NCBI GenBank assembly: GCA_021323265.1
Contig: JAJTCO010000017.1
Coordinates: 1 to 51,395, forward strand
From: Pseudoduganella sp.
GTDB taxonomy: Bacteria > Pseudomonadota > Gammaproteobacteria > Burkholderiales > Burkholderiaceae_D
DNA: 51,395 nucleotides
Direction: 5' to 3'
The notes beneath the pieces were generated by a model. The model searched no databases. It was not told where the DNA came from and worked only from the letters and a program-made list of their open reading frames with translations. The stretch's first letter is position 1, and each line of letters starts with the position of its first letter. The translations under genes were made by a program, and so were the position numbers. Of this stretch, positions 35,015 to 45,218 are shown in pieces.

Positions 35015-37260
35015 GCGGCGTCGAGCAAGGCCGCGAATTCGTCGGCCGGGACAGGGTGGCCATACAGGTAGCCCTGTCCCTGTTCGCAGCGCAGCAGCTT
35101 GAGCAGCTTCGCTTCCTCTTCCGTTTCAATGCCCTCGGCCACCACCTTGAGGTCCAGGTTATGCGCCAGGGACACCACGGTGCTGACCAGGCCCATGTAG
35201 CCGGCATCATGCGACATGCGCGTGACGAAGGAACGGTCGATCTTCATCACGTCGACCGGCAGGCTGACCAGGTAGGACAGGGAAGAATAGCCGGTGCCGA
35301 AATCGTCGATGGCCACCGGCACATGCAGCGCACGCACCTTGGTCAGGATCTCGACCACGCGGTCATGGTCGGAGACCAGCGAGCTTTCCGTGATTTCGAT
35401 CGACAGAGGATGCATGTCGGCGCCGGCCGTATGCAGCGCCCCTTCGATATCGCTGAACAGCGAATCGCAGCGGAACTGGGCCGGGGCCACGTTGACGGCG
35501 ATCTGCGGCGGCGCCAGGCCGGCGTCGTACCAGGTGCGCCAATCCTGCATGGCGCGCTGCATGACCTGGCGTCCGACCGCGATCACCAGGCCGGTGCGTT
35601 CCAGCTCCGGCACGAATTCCGCTGGCGACACCAGGCCGCGCTGCGGATGGCGCCAGCGCACCAGGGCTTCGGCGCCCGTCAGCTTGCCGGTGCGCAGGTC
35701 GATCTTGGGCTGGTAGAAGTTGACGAACTCTTGGCGTTCCAGCGCATCGCGCAATTCCACTTCCAGGCTGATCTGGCGCGCCACGACGCGGTCGGCGGCG
35801 CGGTCGTACTGGCCGAAACGCAGGTCCAGTTCGCGCGCGGCGGACAGGGCGTCCCAGGCCTTGACCAGCAATTCATCGGCAGTGGTACCGTCGTCCGGCA
35901 GGGCCGCGGCGCCGGCATTGATGGTGCACCAGATCTTGTGCTCCTTGACCTGGTAGGCGCCCTGCAGCATGGGCACGGCGGTTTCGTGAATGAACTCGGC
36001 GGCCGTTTGCGTGCCGTGCGCCGGCAGGAAGACGGCAAAGCGGCCGACGCCGACGTGGGCCAGCAGCATGCTCTCGGCGACCACCGAACGCAGGCGCTGC
36101 GCGATATGGCGCATGAGCCCCACGGCGGCGGCATTGCCGTAGGCCGAACTGATCTCGTCGAAGCGGTTAATGTTGAGCAAGAGCACCGTGCCGCGCGCGT
36201 CGGAGGCGGCCAGTGCCGCGATCTCTTCCTCGAACTGCAGGCGGCTCGGCAGGCCGGACAGCACATTGGTGCGCGCCAGGCGGTGCATTTCCTGCGCATT
36301 GACCAGGCGTTCGATGCCGTAGCTCAGCTCATTGCTCATTTCCCCTGCGCGCTCACGGTAGAAGGCGTCGAAATGCTGCTCGCGGCGCGAGTAGAAGGTG
36401 GCCACGCCCCAGGGCAGGTTGTTGACGAACAGCGGGACGGCCATGCAGGAGGCGATCTCGTGGCCCTTGCGCGTGCCCGATTGCACGCGGCCGGTGGCCA
36501 TGACGTGGGCGGCCAGCTCGTGCGCCAGCCAGTCCGGCGGCGATTCCTCTGGGCGCCAGTGGCGCTCCTGGCCCTCGCGGCTGGCCGAGGCGAACAGCAC
36601 CAGCGAACCGTCATCGGCCTTGCGGCTGATGGCGGCGCAGTCCAGGCCCGGCTGGTGCGCCGCCAGGCGGCAGGCGTCCAGGCATAGTTGCTCCAGGGTG
36701 CGGGAACGGGGAATCAGGGCGCTCAGGCGCGACAGCAGGACGTAGAAATTGTCGTGGCGGATCAGGGCGCGCTCCTTCTCCACCTCGGTCGTGACGTCGA
36801 TGGCCGAGCCGCCGGTAAACGTTTCGCCGTTGACGGCGATGGGGAATTTGTGCACCAGCCAGTGGCGGCGCCCGTCGTCCGTCGTCTCCATGGTCTTGGT
36901 GACCTCCGGATTCTCCGGCGTGACGCTGTTCTGGCTGTCCAGGCTGCAGCCCATCACGTAATCGCCATCCGCGTCCTTGATCCACAGTGGCGCCGGGGCA
37001 TGTTCGGCAAAGCTGGCCAGGAAGCCGTTGGCGCGTGCCAGGCCCTGGCGCAATTCTTCCTGGGCCCGCGCGGCATTTCCCACGTCTTCCAGGGCGCCAC
37101 GCTGCTCATCGGTCGCATCCGGCGGCAGGTGGGACAGCAGGGCATGCTCATCCAACAGCGCTTCGGGCGGAACGTCCCGTCCGCAGATGTAGCGCGCCAG
37201 GCGTTGCAGCTCAACGAGTGGGCTCGCCTGCAAGTGTTCGATGGATGCGCGTTTGTTCAT
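35011..37260 (-). CDS. EAL-domain c-di-GMP phosphodiesterase with PAS, GAF and degenerate GGDEF domains
   Basis: 749 residues. A PAS-like sensor (about 85-165, [16 protein letters not shown]) is followed by a GAF domain (about 185-330) and a GGDEF domain (about 340-480) whose signature is degenerate (HVGVGRF), so it should not make c-di-GMP. The EAL domain (about 495-740) looks active: [45 protein letters not shown] and VVAEGIET. No membrane segment, so cytoplasmic. The ATG at 37260 is used; a GTG at 37269 overlaps the preceding stop. Confidence 0.93.
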
Positions 37261-37265
37261 TGGGC

Positions 37266-37745
37266 TCACATCAGCTTGAACTTCAACTGCACGGAAAGAG
37301 CGCCATGCAAACGCTCCTTATATTTAGGTACGATAGCAAAGTTTACGCCTACGCGTTGGTATTCGACACTGACTACCGGTATGGCGGCGAGAAACCAGCC
37401 GCCATTACGCATTCGCGGATAACCGTCGAAGCCGCCCACGACGGCGCCAATCCGCGCCGGACCAATCGCCCAGGGCTGGTAATAGATGCCCGCGTAATTG
37501 GACATTTGGCGGTCACTGTTATGGAAACGCCCGGCGGTCACTGCGGCCACGCTGGAGAAGCGGTACTCGACGCCGATACCGGGATTGGTGTCGTCCAGGC
37601 CCTTATCGCGCTGGAAGTGGTAGGAGTAGAAACCCGGGTTGATCCAGAGTTCGGATACAGGCTGATTTTCGACCGTCACGAGGGGATCGGCCAAGGCCGG
37701 GAACGACAGGGCAGCAAATGTAGCCCCGAACAAAAACTTTTTCAT
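37266..37745 (-). CDS. Small outer-membrane beta-barrel protein, PagP-like
   Basis: 159 residues with a signal peptide (MKKFLFGATFAALSFPALA) and then alternating strands rich in aromatic residues: ELWINPGFYSYHFQR, NPGIGVEYRFSSV, MSNYAGIYYQPW, GGWFLAAIPVVSVEYQ and HGALSVQLKFKLM ending in a C-terminal beta-signal-like strand. Size, GVEYRFS and the FYSYHFQRD element recall lipid A palmitoyltransferase PagP relatives, but I cannot place catalytic residues securely. GGAA lies before the chosen ATG. The stop is 6 bases before the EAL gene, so they are probably co-transcribed. Confidence 0.65.
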   Translation of the reverse strand: MKKFLFGATFAALSFPALADPLVTVENQPVSELWINPGFYSYHFQRDKGLDDTNPGIGVEYRFSSVAAVTAGRFHNSDRQMSNYAGIYYQPWAIGPARIGAVVGGFDGYPRMRNGGWFLAAIPVVSVEYQRVGVNFAIVPKYKERLHGALSVQLKFKLM

Positions 37746-37806
37746 TTGTTTCCAAAAATATAATGACTGCCGGTTCATTATAGCCTTGGCGCGGATCATC
37801 CAGATT

Positions 37807-40800
37807 TCAATTGTGCTCCTTGATGTGAGCAAATTGCAAAATTGTTGTAATTAAGTCATCGCCGTCGACCGGCTTGGCGACGAAGCCGTTCATGCCCGCG
37901 GCATCGCACTCGGCGCGTTCGGCCAGGGAGACGCCGGCGCTCATGGCCAATATCGGCAGATCCAGCTTCAGTTCACCGCGAATGCGCTGGGTGGCGGCAA
38001 AGCCATCCAGGACGGGCATTTGCACATCCATCAGGACCAGATCCACCGGCGCCGTGCCGTCCCTCAGGAAGGCTACTGCCTGCTCGCCGTTCTCCGTGAT
38101 ATGAACCTGGGCGCCGACCGCTTCCAGCATGCCGCGCGCCACCAGCTGGTTCAAGGCATTGTCTTCGGCCAGCAGTATCGACAAACCCGCCAGGGCCTTG
38201 CTGCCGCGGGTGAACGGCCCAGCCGAAGCGTCTTCATTGCCGGCGGTGACGTCCCCCGCCTGGGGTGGCGCTCCCTCCGCCGACGCGGCAAGCACATGGA
38301 AGAGGGCGGAACGGGTCAGGGGCCGCAGCAGCTCGGGATCGCTGCAGGGGGAGCGTTCGCCATGCACCAGGCCGCTACGCAGGCATACACGCCGGGCCAC
38401 GCCGGCCGCAAGCGCTGTCGGCGCAAGGGTCTCGTCGTATACCAGCAGGTCGTATGCACTGCGCGCGCAGGCGGCGGCAATGCCGGCCGCGCTATCGACG
38501 GTATCGCAATGCCAGCCCCAGCGCGCCGCCATCTGCACCATGTCGTCATGCAACGCCTGGTTCGGGTCGGCATACAACACGCGCCACTGGCTGCGTGCCG
38601 GGCCCAGCGCATACGGGTCGGGCAGCTTGCCTTCGCGTAGCGGCAGCAGGAAACTGAACGTGGTCCCGCGTCCCGGCGTGCTGGAAACCTCGATTGTCCC
38701 GCCCATCAATTGCGCGAGACGCTGCGAGATGGCCAATCCCAGGCCGGTTCCGCCGTAACGGCGCGCCATCGACGCATCGGCCTGGCTGAATGGGGTAAAC
38801 AGGCGCTGCATCTGCTCCGCGCTCATGCCGATGCCGGTGTCGCAAACGTCCCAGCGCATCGTGCCGGGACGCCCCGTGTCGCGCCCGGCGTGCACGCTGA
38901 CGGTGCCGCGCTCGGTGAACTTCAGGGCATTGCTGACCAGGTTGAGCAGGATCTGCTGCAAGCGCTGGAGGTCCCCATGCAGCGAGACCGGCACATCCGC
39001 CGCCACGCACAGCGAAAGCGCCAGCCCCTTCTCGGCGGCCGTCATGGCCATCACGGCCGCCAGGGCACACAGCACGTCGTCGACCAGGAAGTCGTCCTCC
39101 GCCAGGTCCAGCTTGTCCGCTTCGATCTTGGAGAAGTCCAGCACATCGTTCAGCAGCGCCAGCAGGGAGCGGCCGGCACCCGACACCATGTCCAGGTACT
39201 GGCGCTGCTCCGCATTCAAGGGCGTGCGGCCAAGGATCTGGCTGATGCCCAGCACGGCATTCATCGGCGTGCGCAACTCGTGGCTGATGTTCGCCACGAA
39301 GGCGCTCTTGGCCGCGCTCGCCGATTCGGCCTGGGTTTTCGCGTCGTTCAATTCCTTCTCGGCGGCCTTTTCAAGCGTGACGTCGCGCAGGATCATGGCG
39401 TAGCCGATGCAGCGCTCCTGGTCGTCGCGCACCGGATAGAGCTGGGTCAGGGCGAGGAAGGTACTGCCGTCCTGGCGCCGGCGCCAGGCAGTCGCCTCGT
39501 CCTGGCCGCGTTCGAGCGCCAGCGTCATGCTGGTGATGGCATCCCCTTCGGCCAGCAGCAGCTGCAGCGGTTGGCCGACAATTGCATCGCTTTGATAGCC
39601 GAACAGCTTTTCGGCGCCTTCATTCCACGTCGTGATGATCCCGGTGGGGTCGAGCAGCACGATGGCATGGTTGCGGATATGCGAGGTCAGGAGCTTGAAA
39701 CGCGCCTCCGACTCTTCCAGGCTGGCCGTTTGCTGCTCCAGTTGCCGCACCGAGTGCTCCTTCGCGCGCAGGGCCGCCATGCGCTCGTGCACCAGGTTGC
39801 GCGCCGTGGCGAAGAACAACAGGCTGATCAGCGTGCCCATCACCAGCACAAGGAAGGACTTGCCCTGGTCTACGCTGGCGTCGAACAGGGCGGTCGGCCG
39901 GATGCGCAGGGACCAGGCCTGGCCATTGTCGCCGATGGGCACTTGCTGGACGCTGGCCAGGCGCGTGAAGCTCTGGCCTTCGCCGGGACGGGCGCTGCTG
40001 TACATGAGCTGCCCCTTGGTGTCCTGGAAGTGCACGTCCAGGCGCACTTCGCGCAACTGGTCGCCGAAGATCCCCTGCATCAGGTCCCCCATGCGGAAAG
40101 GGCTGTAGACAAACCCGAACAGCTCACGCGCACCGTCCGGTTTGCGCGTGTAGATCGGGTTGAAGACCAGGAAGCCAACCTGCTTCGGTCCGCTGATTTC
40201 CTGCACCAATGTGATGGGACCGCTGGCTGTGAGTTTCCCATTCTGCATGGCCGCCACCATGCCATCGCGGCGCGTGGGCTCGGACATCAAGTCGAAACCG
40301 ATGGCGACCTCATTGCGGGGGGAACGGGGCTCCAGGTAAAGGATGGGGGCGTGCAGCTCGCGGTTGCCTTCCGGCCAGACGTGCACCTCCTTGTTCAGGG
40401 CCGCAATCGCCCCGCCCGGGGCAAAGCGCGCGAAACCGACGCCCAGGACCCCGGGATAGTGCCTCTCCAGATCCATGCCTGCCACAAAGCGATGCCATTC
40501 GTCGCGATCCACATGCTGCGAGGCGTCGAACAGCGCATTCCCGGCACGCAGCAAGGCCACGTACGACTCCATGCGGATGCGGATCGTCTCGCGCACGCTC
40601 TCCGCGGCGCGCTGGAAGCGCTCGCGCGTGCGGGACTCGGTGTCAAAACTGATCCAGCCCCAGGCACTGACCGTGATCGCCATGCAGACGAACAGGGTGA
40701 GAATCGGCGTCCAGACGTAGCCTTCAGAGAGCGCGGGGTCGTCTTCCGTGGCCAGCACCAGGCCCAGGACGCTGCTGATGGCAAGGAAGATACACAGCGA

Positions 40801-41613
40801 CAGCAGCGAGTGGTGCAGCACGCCGGAGACGAAGGGGCCCCGATCCAGCACGGTCGCCGGGATGGCAATGCACGCGATGATGGCGAGCGTGATGCGGATC
40901 ATGGAACGCCAGCGCTTCACCGCTGCCAGGCCCAGGAAGAGCAGCAAGGCGTAAGGCAGGAACTGGGTCGCGGCATGCCGCGATTGGCTGAGGAAGATCG
41001 CCAGCGCCGCCACCAGCAGCGTGCAGAGGAAAATCACCTGGCCAGGCTTGATATGCGGCCGGGCAAGGCGCGATGGCATGGCCATGACCATTGGCGCAAG
41101 CAACAGCATGGCAAGGAAGTCGCCGGTCCACCAGGTGGCGCCCACTTGCCACGTCAACTGCGCCGGAATGATGCCCGACATGCGCAGCGACAGCACGCCC
41201 ACCACGGCCGAGGCGAGCGCCGCGACGGCAATGGCGCCGCCAAAGGCATAGACCTCGCGCTGGGTTTGCAGGCGCAGCCGATCGATGTCGAAGCGCCGCA
41301 ACAGCCACGTGGCGATCAGGGCCTCGCTCGTGTTACCGATCGCGATGGTCAGCGAAGCGCTGAACAGGAGCGGGAACGGCGCAGCGTCGTTATTGACGAA
41401 GACGATCAGGTTGGCGAGGAAGGCACCGCCGAGGATTGCCGGCCACAAATGTCGCCCAAAACGCAACAACAGGACCAGGGCAAAGCCGGACGGCGGCCAG
41501 ATAGGGCTGGCGTTGCTTTGCTCTAGCGCGAGCCTCAAGCCAAGCCGCGCCAGCAGATAATACGCACCCGCAGCGAGCAGCAAGGCTGTGAGCGTGCGGA
41601 GGCGAGAGGGCAT
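37807..41613 (-). CDS. Hybrid sensor histidine kinase (MASE1-CHASE-PAS-HisKA-HATPase-REC)
   Basis: 1268 residues. An N-terminal MASE1 membrane domain (about 1-290, [18 protein letters not shown]) is followed by a periplasmic CHASE domain (about 330-570, [21 protein letters not shown]), a membrane segment near 590, and PAS ([11 protein letters not shown]). The HisKA domain has phospho-accepting His778 ([10 protein letters not shown]), and the ATPase has [18 protein letters not shown] and [10 protein letters not shown] degenerate receiver-like segment (RVLYADPNQ...LLVYDE) precedes a canonical receiver with Asp1196 (LVLMDVQMP) and the Lys in FVAKPV. A full phosphorelay to an unlinked output is likely. 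Ligand unknown. Confidence 0.93.
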   Translation of the reverse strand: MPSRLRTLTALLLAAGAYYLLARLGLRLALEQSNASPIWPPSGFALVLLLRFGRHLWPAILGGAFLANLIVFVNNDAAPFPLLFSASLTIAIGNTSEALIATWLLRRFDIDRLRLQTQREVYAFGGAIAVAALASAVVGVLSLRMSGIIPAQLTWQVGATWWTGDFLAMLLLAPMVMAMPSRLARPHIKPGQVIFLCTLLVAALAIFLSQSRHAATQFLPYALLLFLGLAAVKRWRSMIRITLAIIACIAIPATVLDRGPFVSGVLHHSLLSLCIFLAISSVLGLVLATEDDPALSEGYVWTPILTLFVCMAITVSAWGWISFDTESRTRERFQRAAESVRETIRIRMESYVALLRAGNALFDASQHVDRDEWHRFVAGMDLERHYPGVLGVGFARFAPGGAIAALNKEVHVWPEGNRELHAPILYLEPRSPRNEVAIGFDLMSEPTRRDGMVAAMQNGKLTASGPITLVQEISGPKQVGFLVFNPIYTRKPDGARELFGFVYSPFRMGDLMQGIFGDQLREVRLDVHFQDTKGQLMYSSARPGEGQSFTRLASVQQVPIGDNGQAWSLRIRPTALFDASVDQGKSFLVLVMGTLISLLFFATARNLVHERMAALRAKEHSVRQLEQQTASLEESEARFKLLTSHIRNHAIVLLDPTGIITTWNEGAEKLFGYQSDAIVGQPLQLLLAEGDAITSMTLALERGQDEATAWRRRQDGSTFLALTQLYPVRDDQERCIGYAMILRDVTLEKAAEKELNDAKTQAESASAAKSAFVANISHELRTPMNAVLGISQILGRTPLNAEQRQYLDMVSGAGRSLLALLNDVLDFSKIEADKLDLAEDDFLVDDVLCALAAVMAMTAAEKGLALSLCVAADVPVSLHGDLQRLQQILLNLVSNALKFTERGTVSVHAGRDTGRPGTMRWDVCDTGIGMSAEQMQRLFTPFSQADASMARRYGGTGLGLAISQRLAQLMGGTIEVSSTPGRGTTFSFLLPLREGKLPDPYALGPARSQWRVLYADPNQALHDDMVQMAARWGWHCDTVDSAAGIAAACARSAYDLLVYDETLAPTALAAGVARRVCLRSGLVHGERSPCSDPELLRPLTRSALFHVLAASAEGAPPQAGDVTAGNEDASAGPFTRGSKALAGLSILLAEDNALNQLVARGMLEAVGAQVHITENGEQAVAFLRDGTAPVDLVLMDVQMPVLDGFAATQRIRGELKLDLPILAMSAGVSLAERAECDAAGMNGFVAKPVDGDDLITTILQFAHIKEHN

Positions 41614-41706
41614 GTTTGGGCGGGCAGTTCGTCGGTCCCGCCTTTATATCACGAAGCTGTCCAGGACTGAAATGATGTTGTAATAATTGCCCCGTAGCAT
41701 CTAAGG

Positions 41707-42207
41707 ATGCACCTCACACCGGAAAATCGCATCCGCCTGCGCGCCACCGTCTTCAGCAAGACCGATGCTGGCCGCGCAGAACTGGGCCAGCGCAGCGCAG
41801 GACTGTCGGCGCGCCAGCGCTCGGTGCTGATCCTGCTCGACGGGCACAAGCCGCTGGGGGCGATCGATACCTGGCTGGGCGAAGACGACATGCTGGAAGC
41901 GGTCGAGGCCTTGCTGCGCAAAGGGTTGGCCGGGATCGCCAGTGCTCCCGCTGCCAGCACGCCGCCGCCCGCGCCACCGCGCCCGGCATCGCCCAGCTTG
42001 CTCGCTGCGCGCAACCTGATGGCCAGCACGGCGCGCGAACACCTCGGCCTGCTGGCGGCCGACCTGGTCCGCCGCATCGAGCACGCGCACGACGAGGGCC
42101 AACTGGCCGGGGTGATCGGCCTGTGGCATGTTTCGCTGCGGGAGTCGAAGACCGGCAAGCCCTGCGCCGAGGGCCTGCTGGCGGAAGCGCGCGCCTTGCT
42201 CGCTTAG
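41707..42207 (+). CDS. Hypothetical protein, 166 residues
   Basis: No family recognised. The N-terminal half resembles a small winged-helix-like unit (GLSARQRSVLILLDGHKPLGAIDTWLGEDDMLEAVEALLRKGL). An Ala/Pro-rich linker (ASTPPPAPPRP) follows, then a helical C-terminal domain (LGLLAADLVRRIEHAHDEG). A DNA-binding or regulatory role is possible but unproven. It is divergent from the hybrid kinase, 93 bases apart, and its stop overlaps that of the convergent U32 gene. Confidence 0.7.
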   Translation: MHLTPENRIRLRATVFSKTDAGRAELGQRSAGLSARQRSVLILLDGHKPLGAIDTWLGEDDMLEAVEALLRKGLAGIASAPAASTPPPAPPRPASPSLLAARNLMASTAREHLGLLAADLVRRIEHAHDEGQLAGVIGLWHVSLRESKTGKPCAEGLLAEARALLA

Positions 42208-44171
42208 TGCGGGCGCTTGCGGTGGAATACCAGCGGGCTGTAGGGCACCGCGGATGGAGGAGGGGAGTTCAGGATACCCGGCTTCATGGCGCCAACGACG
42301 TGCATTTCGCACGGCTTGCAGTCGAAACGCAAGGTATAGGTATGGTCGCCGCTGACCAGCGTCATCGGCTCGGCCTTGACCTGGCCCTGCACACCCTGCA
42401 CGCCCTTGGCCTGTTTCGGACACAGGTTGAACGAGAAGCGCAGGCAATGCTTGGTGATCATCAGCGATACCTCACCCGGTTCCTCATGCGCCTCGTACGC
42501 CGCATCGATCAGCTGGACCCCGTGCTTGAAGTAGAACTCGCGCGCCTTCTCGTTGTAGACGTTGGCCAGGTAGCTCAGTTGCGTGTCAGGATAGATGGCG
42601 CGCGGCTCGGCCGGCGCCTTGCGCTGAGGGCGCTGCCATGCCGCCAGCCGCGCCGCCTCATGCGCGGCCACCGCATCGCGGCGCAGGGCGTTGATGGCGG
42701 AGGAAGGCACGAACCAGGGCTGGGACAGCTTGAGCTCGACGTGGTCCGCCACGAACATGGTGTTGCCCATCTTCGCCAGGCTGGCGCGCAGGCCGCTCTC
42801 GGCTTGCTCGGCGTTCTGCGCCGGCTGCAGATCGAGGGCCGCGTCGGTAGCCGACACGATGCCATCCTCGTCGACCACGGACAGACGCAGGCCGCCGGCC
42901 TGCTCCGACAGCGTCAGCTGCAGGCCGACATGGCGTTCGGACGACTTTTTGTGCAGGGCCGCTTCCCATTGGTGGTCGCGGTTACGGTGGATCACGGTGC
43001 CGACCTTCAGGCCTGGCAGCGCCGCCATCTGCTCGTTGGGGAACACGCGCCAGCGCTGGCCCTCGTCCGTCTCGCCGATCTTTTCGGCGCGGTTGGCCTG
43101 GATGCCGACGGTGCTGCGCTTGTTCATGTAGTTCAGGCCATCGCCATTGGCCATTGGCGCGTTGGTGATGACGTCGATATGGTCGCCGCCAAGGCGCACC
43201 ACGGTGCCCAGTTCGACGCCGACATACTTGGGCGAATCGAAGGCGCCGATATCTTCCTTGCGGCCGGTGGCGAAATAGTCGGTGTGGCCGCGGTGGAAAG
43301 TCTTGTCCACGTCCGGCGTGAACAGGATGCGGGTGCGGCCGCTGGCGGCGCGCGCGAACTCCGGACGGCGCTCCAGCAGCTCGTCGAGCAGCAGGCGGTA
43401 GTTGGCCGTGATGTTCTTCACATAGCCCATGTCCTTGTAGCGGCCTTCGATCTTGAAGGACCGGATGCCGGCATCGACCAGCGCTTCCAGGTTCGCGCTC
43501 TGGTCATTGTCTTTCATCGACAGCAGGTGCTTCTCGAACGCCACCACGCGGCCCTGGTTGTCCGACAGGGTGTAGGGCAGGCGGCAAGCCTGCGAGCAAT
43601 CGCCGCGGTTGGCGCTGCGGCCGGTGTCGGCGTGCGAAATGTAGCATTGGCCGGAGAAGGCCACGCACAGGGCGCCGTGCACGAAATACTCGAGCGGCGT
43701 GTCGACTTCGGCGCGGATCTGGCGGATCTTGTCGAGCGTCAGTTCGCGCGCCAGCACCAGCTGCGAGAAGCCGACGTCACCGAGGAACTTCGCCTTTTCA
43801 GCGGTGCGGATGTCGCACTGGGTGGAGGCATGCAGCTGGATCGGCGGCAAGTCCATTTCCAGCAGACCCATGTCCTGGATGATCAGCGCATCCACGCCAG
43901 CCTCGTACAGCTGCCAGATCTGCTTGCGCGCGAGATCGAGCTCCGAGTCGTGCATGATCGTGTTCATGGTCACGAAGATGCGCGAGCGGTAGCGGTGCGC
44001 GAACTGCACCAGCGCCGAGATATCCTCGATCGGATTGCTGGCGTTATGGCGGGCGCCGAAGGCGGGACCGCCGATATAGACCGCGTCCGCGCCGTGCAGG
44101 ATGGCTTCGCGGCCAATCTCCGCGGTTTTGGCCGGCGCCAGCAGTTCGAGCTCGTGATCAAGCAAAGACAT
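42204..44171 (-). CDS. rlhA: U32-family 23S rRNA hydroxylation protein (RlhA/YdcP type)
   Basis: A 655-residue U32 protein with the family signature EYFVHGALCVAFSGQCYIS and the following Cys pair in GDCSQACRLPY, probable Fe-S or metal ligands. The start ELLAPAKTAEIGREAILHGADAVYIGG is typical. The long C-terminal extension and total size match the E. coli RlhA (YdcP) subgroup, which hydroxylates C2501 of 23S rRNA using prephenate-linked chemistry, rather than the ~450-residue TrhP group. The TATAAT on the minus strand at 44203-44208 could be its -10, at the very end of the LysR gene. Confidence 0.88.
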   Translation of the reverse strand: MSLLDHELELLAPAKTAEIGREAILHGADAVYIGGPAFGARHNASNPIEDISALVQFAHRYRSRIFVTMNTIMHDSELDLARKQIWQLYEAGVDALIIQDMGLLEMDLPPIQLHASTQCDIRTAEKAKFLGDVGFSQLVLARELTLDKIRQIRAEVDTPLEYFVHGALCVAFSGQCYISHADTGRSANRGDCSQACRLPYTLSDNQGRVVAFEKHLLSMKDNDQSANLEALVDAGIRSFKIEGRYKDMGYVKNITANYRLLLDELLERRPEFARAASGRTRILFTPDVDKTFHRGHTDYFATGRKEDIGAFDSPKYVGVELGTVVRLGGDHIDVITNAPMANGDGLNYMNKRSTVGIQANRAEKIGETDEGQRWRVFPNEQMAALPGLKVGTVIHRNRDHQWEAALHKKSSERHVGLQLTLSEQAGGLRLSVVDEDGIVSATDAALDLQPAQNAEQAESGLRASLAKMGNTMFVADHVELKLSQPWFVPSSAINALRRDAVAAHEAARLAAWQRPQRKAPAEPRAIYPDTQLSYLANVYNEKAREFYFKHGVQLIDAAYEAHEEPGEVSLMITKHCLRFSFNLCPKQAKGVQGVQGQVKAEPMTLVSGDHTYTLRFDCKPCEMHVVGAMKPGILNSPPPSAVPYSPLVFHRKRPH

Positions 44172-44203
44172 TCGTTATAACCCTACGGTGAAGAGGGTAG
44201 ATA

Positions 44204-45112
44204 TTATAACGGTTCATCGAAGCCGCGATCGCCTAGTTGCTCCTTCATGTAGTCGACGAACGACGCGATACGGGCCGAAAGCGCGGTATTGCGGTAATAG
44301 ACAGCGTTGATCGGTTGCCGAACCTCCAATGTTTCCTCCACCAGCAGCTGGCGCAGGCGCCCGGCCTTGCGGTCCGCATTGCTGAGGAAATCGGACAGGC
44401 AAACGATGCCGGCGCCGTGCAGCGCCAGATGCAGCAAGGTTTCCCCGCTCGATGTATATAGGTTGGGCGTGATGTGCAGCGGCTGGCTGTCCGCATCCTG
44501 CAGGGGCCACTCGTTCAGCGTATCGGGCTGGTTGAAGCCCAGCAGCGTGTGGTTGGCCAGGTCGGCCACGCTGGCAGGGGCACCGTGCCGCGCGATATAT
44601 GCCGGGCTGGCGAGAACGCGCAGGCGCCCGGTGGCGATCGGCGTGGCGTGCAGGGTCGAATCGCGCAGGCGGCCGATGCGGAAGGCGACGTCCGTGCGCT
44701 TTTCCAGCAGGTCGGTGAAACCCTCATGGCTGTTCAGCTCCAGCTCCACGCGCGGGTAACGCTCGCGGTAGCCGTTTATCAGCGGCACGATCACATGCAG
44801 CATGAAGGGGGTGGAGGCGTCGATGCGCAGGCGGCCCGCCGGTCCTTGGCGGCGCAGCGACATCCTTTCCTCCGTCTCTTCGACCCTGGCAATGATGCCG
44901 CGTGCGCATTCCAGGAAGGCTTTGCCTTCCTCGGTCAACTCCAGCCGCCGGGTGGTGCGGCGCAAGAGCGTCGTTTCCAGCTTCTCCTCCAGGCGCGTCA
45001 GGGTGCGGCTGGCGGCCGACACCGTCAAGCCCAGCCGTTCGGCGCCCGCACTGATCGAACCTGTGGTCACAATGGCAATAAATGCCTGCATTTCGTCGAG
45101 GGTCGTCTTCAT
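44204..45112 (-). CDS. LysR-family transcriptional regulator
   Basis: 302 residues. Helix-turn-helix at about 18-37 (GSISAGAERLGLTVSAASRTLTRLEE), then LLRRTTRRLELTEEG, and a periplasmic-binding-fold effector domain starting near 92 (GRLRIDASTPFMLHVIVPLI). It belongs to the CrgA/DsdC-like large group that typically controls a divergent operon. The MFS transporter and Old Yellow Enzyme genes diverge from it across a 106-base spacer holding operator-like palindromes. The effector is unknown. Confidence 0.93.
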   Translation of the reverse strand: MKTTLDEMQAFIAIVTTGSISAGAERLGLTVSAASRTLTRLEEKLETTLLRRTTRRLELTEEGKAFLECARGIIARVEETEERMSLRRQGPAGRLRIDASTPFMLHVIVPLINGYRERYPRVELELNSHEGFTDLLEKRTDVAFRIGRLRDSTLHATPIATGRLRVLASPAYIARHGAPASVADLANHTLLGFNQPDTLNEWPLQDADSQPLHITPNLYTSSGETLLHLALHGAGIVCLSDFLSNADRKAGRLRQLLVEETLEVRQPINAVYYRNTALSARIASFVDYMKEQLGDRGFDEPL

Positions 45113-45114
45113 CC

Positions 45115-45163
45115 TTGAATTATATTCAAATATCTTTCGCGGAAAGACGGCTTTTTCGGAAAG
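45115..45163. promoter_or_regulatory. LysR-type operator palindromes
   Basis: TTGAATTATATTCAA at 45115-45129 is a perfect inverted repeat of T-N11-A form, the consensus for LysR binding. CTTTCGCGGAAAG at 45134-45146 and the imperfect CTTTTTCGGAAAG at 45151-45163 repeat the same palindromic theme 17 bases apart. They lie between the divergent regulator and transporter genes, so they are likely the recognition and activation sites. Confidence 0.65.
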
Positions 45164-45218
45164 AGTGGTGACGGTAGAGTGGCATCCACTTTCCCCATCT
45201 ACCGAATGGAGCCGCACC

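Noticed and set aside
38710..41526. 938-residue plus-strand open frame opposite the hybrid kinase
   Set aside because: Antisense frame with His/Gln/Arg-biased composition; the kinase motifs are all on the minus strand.
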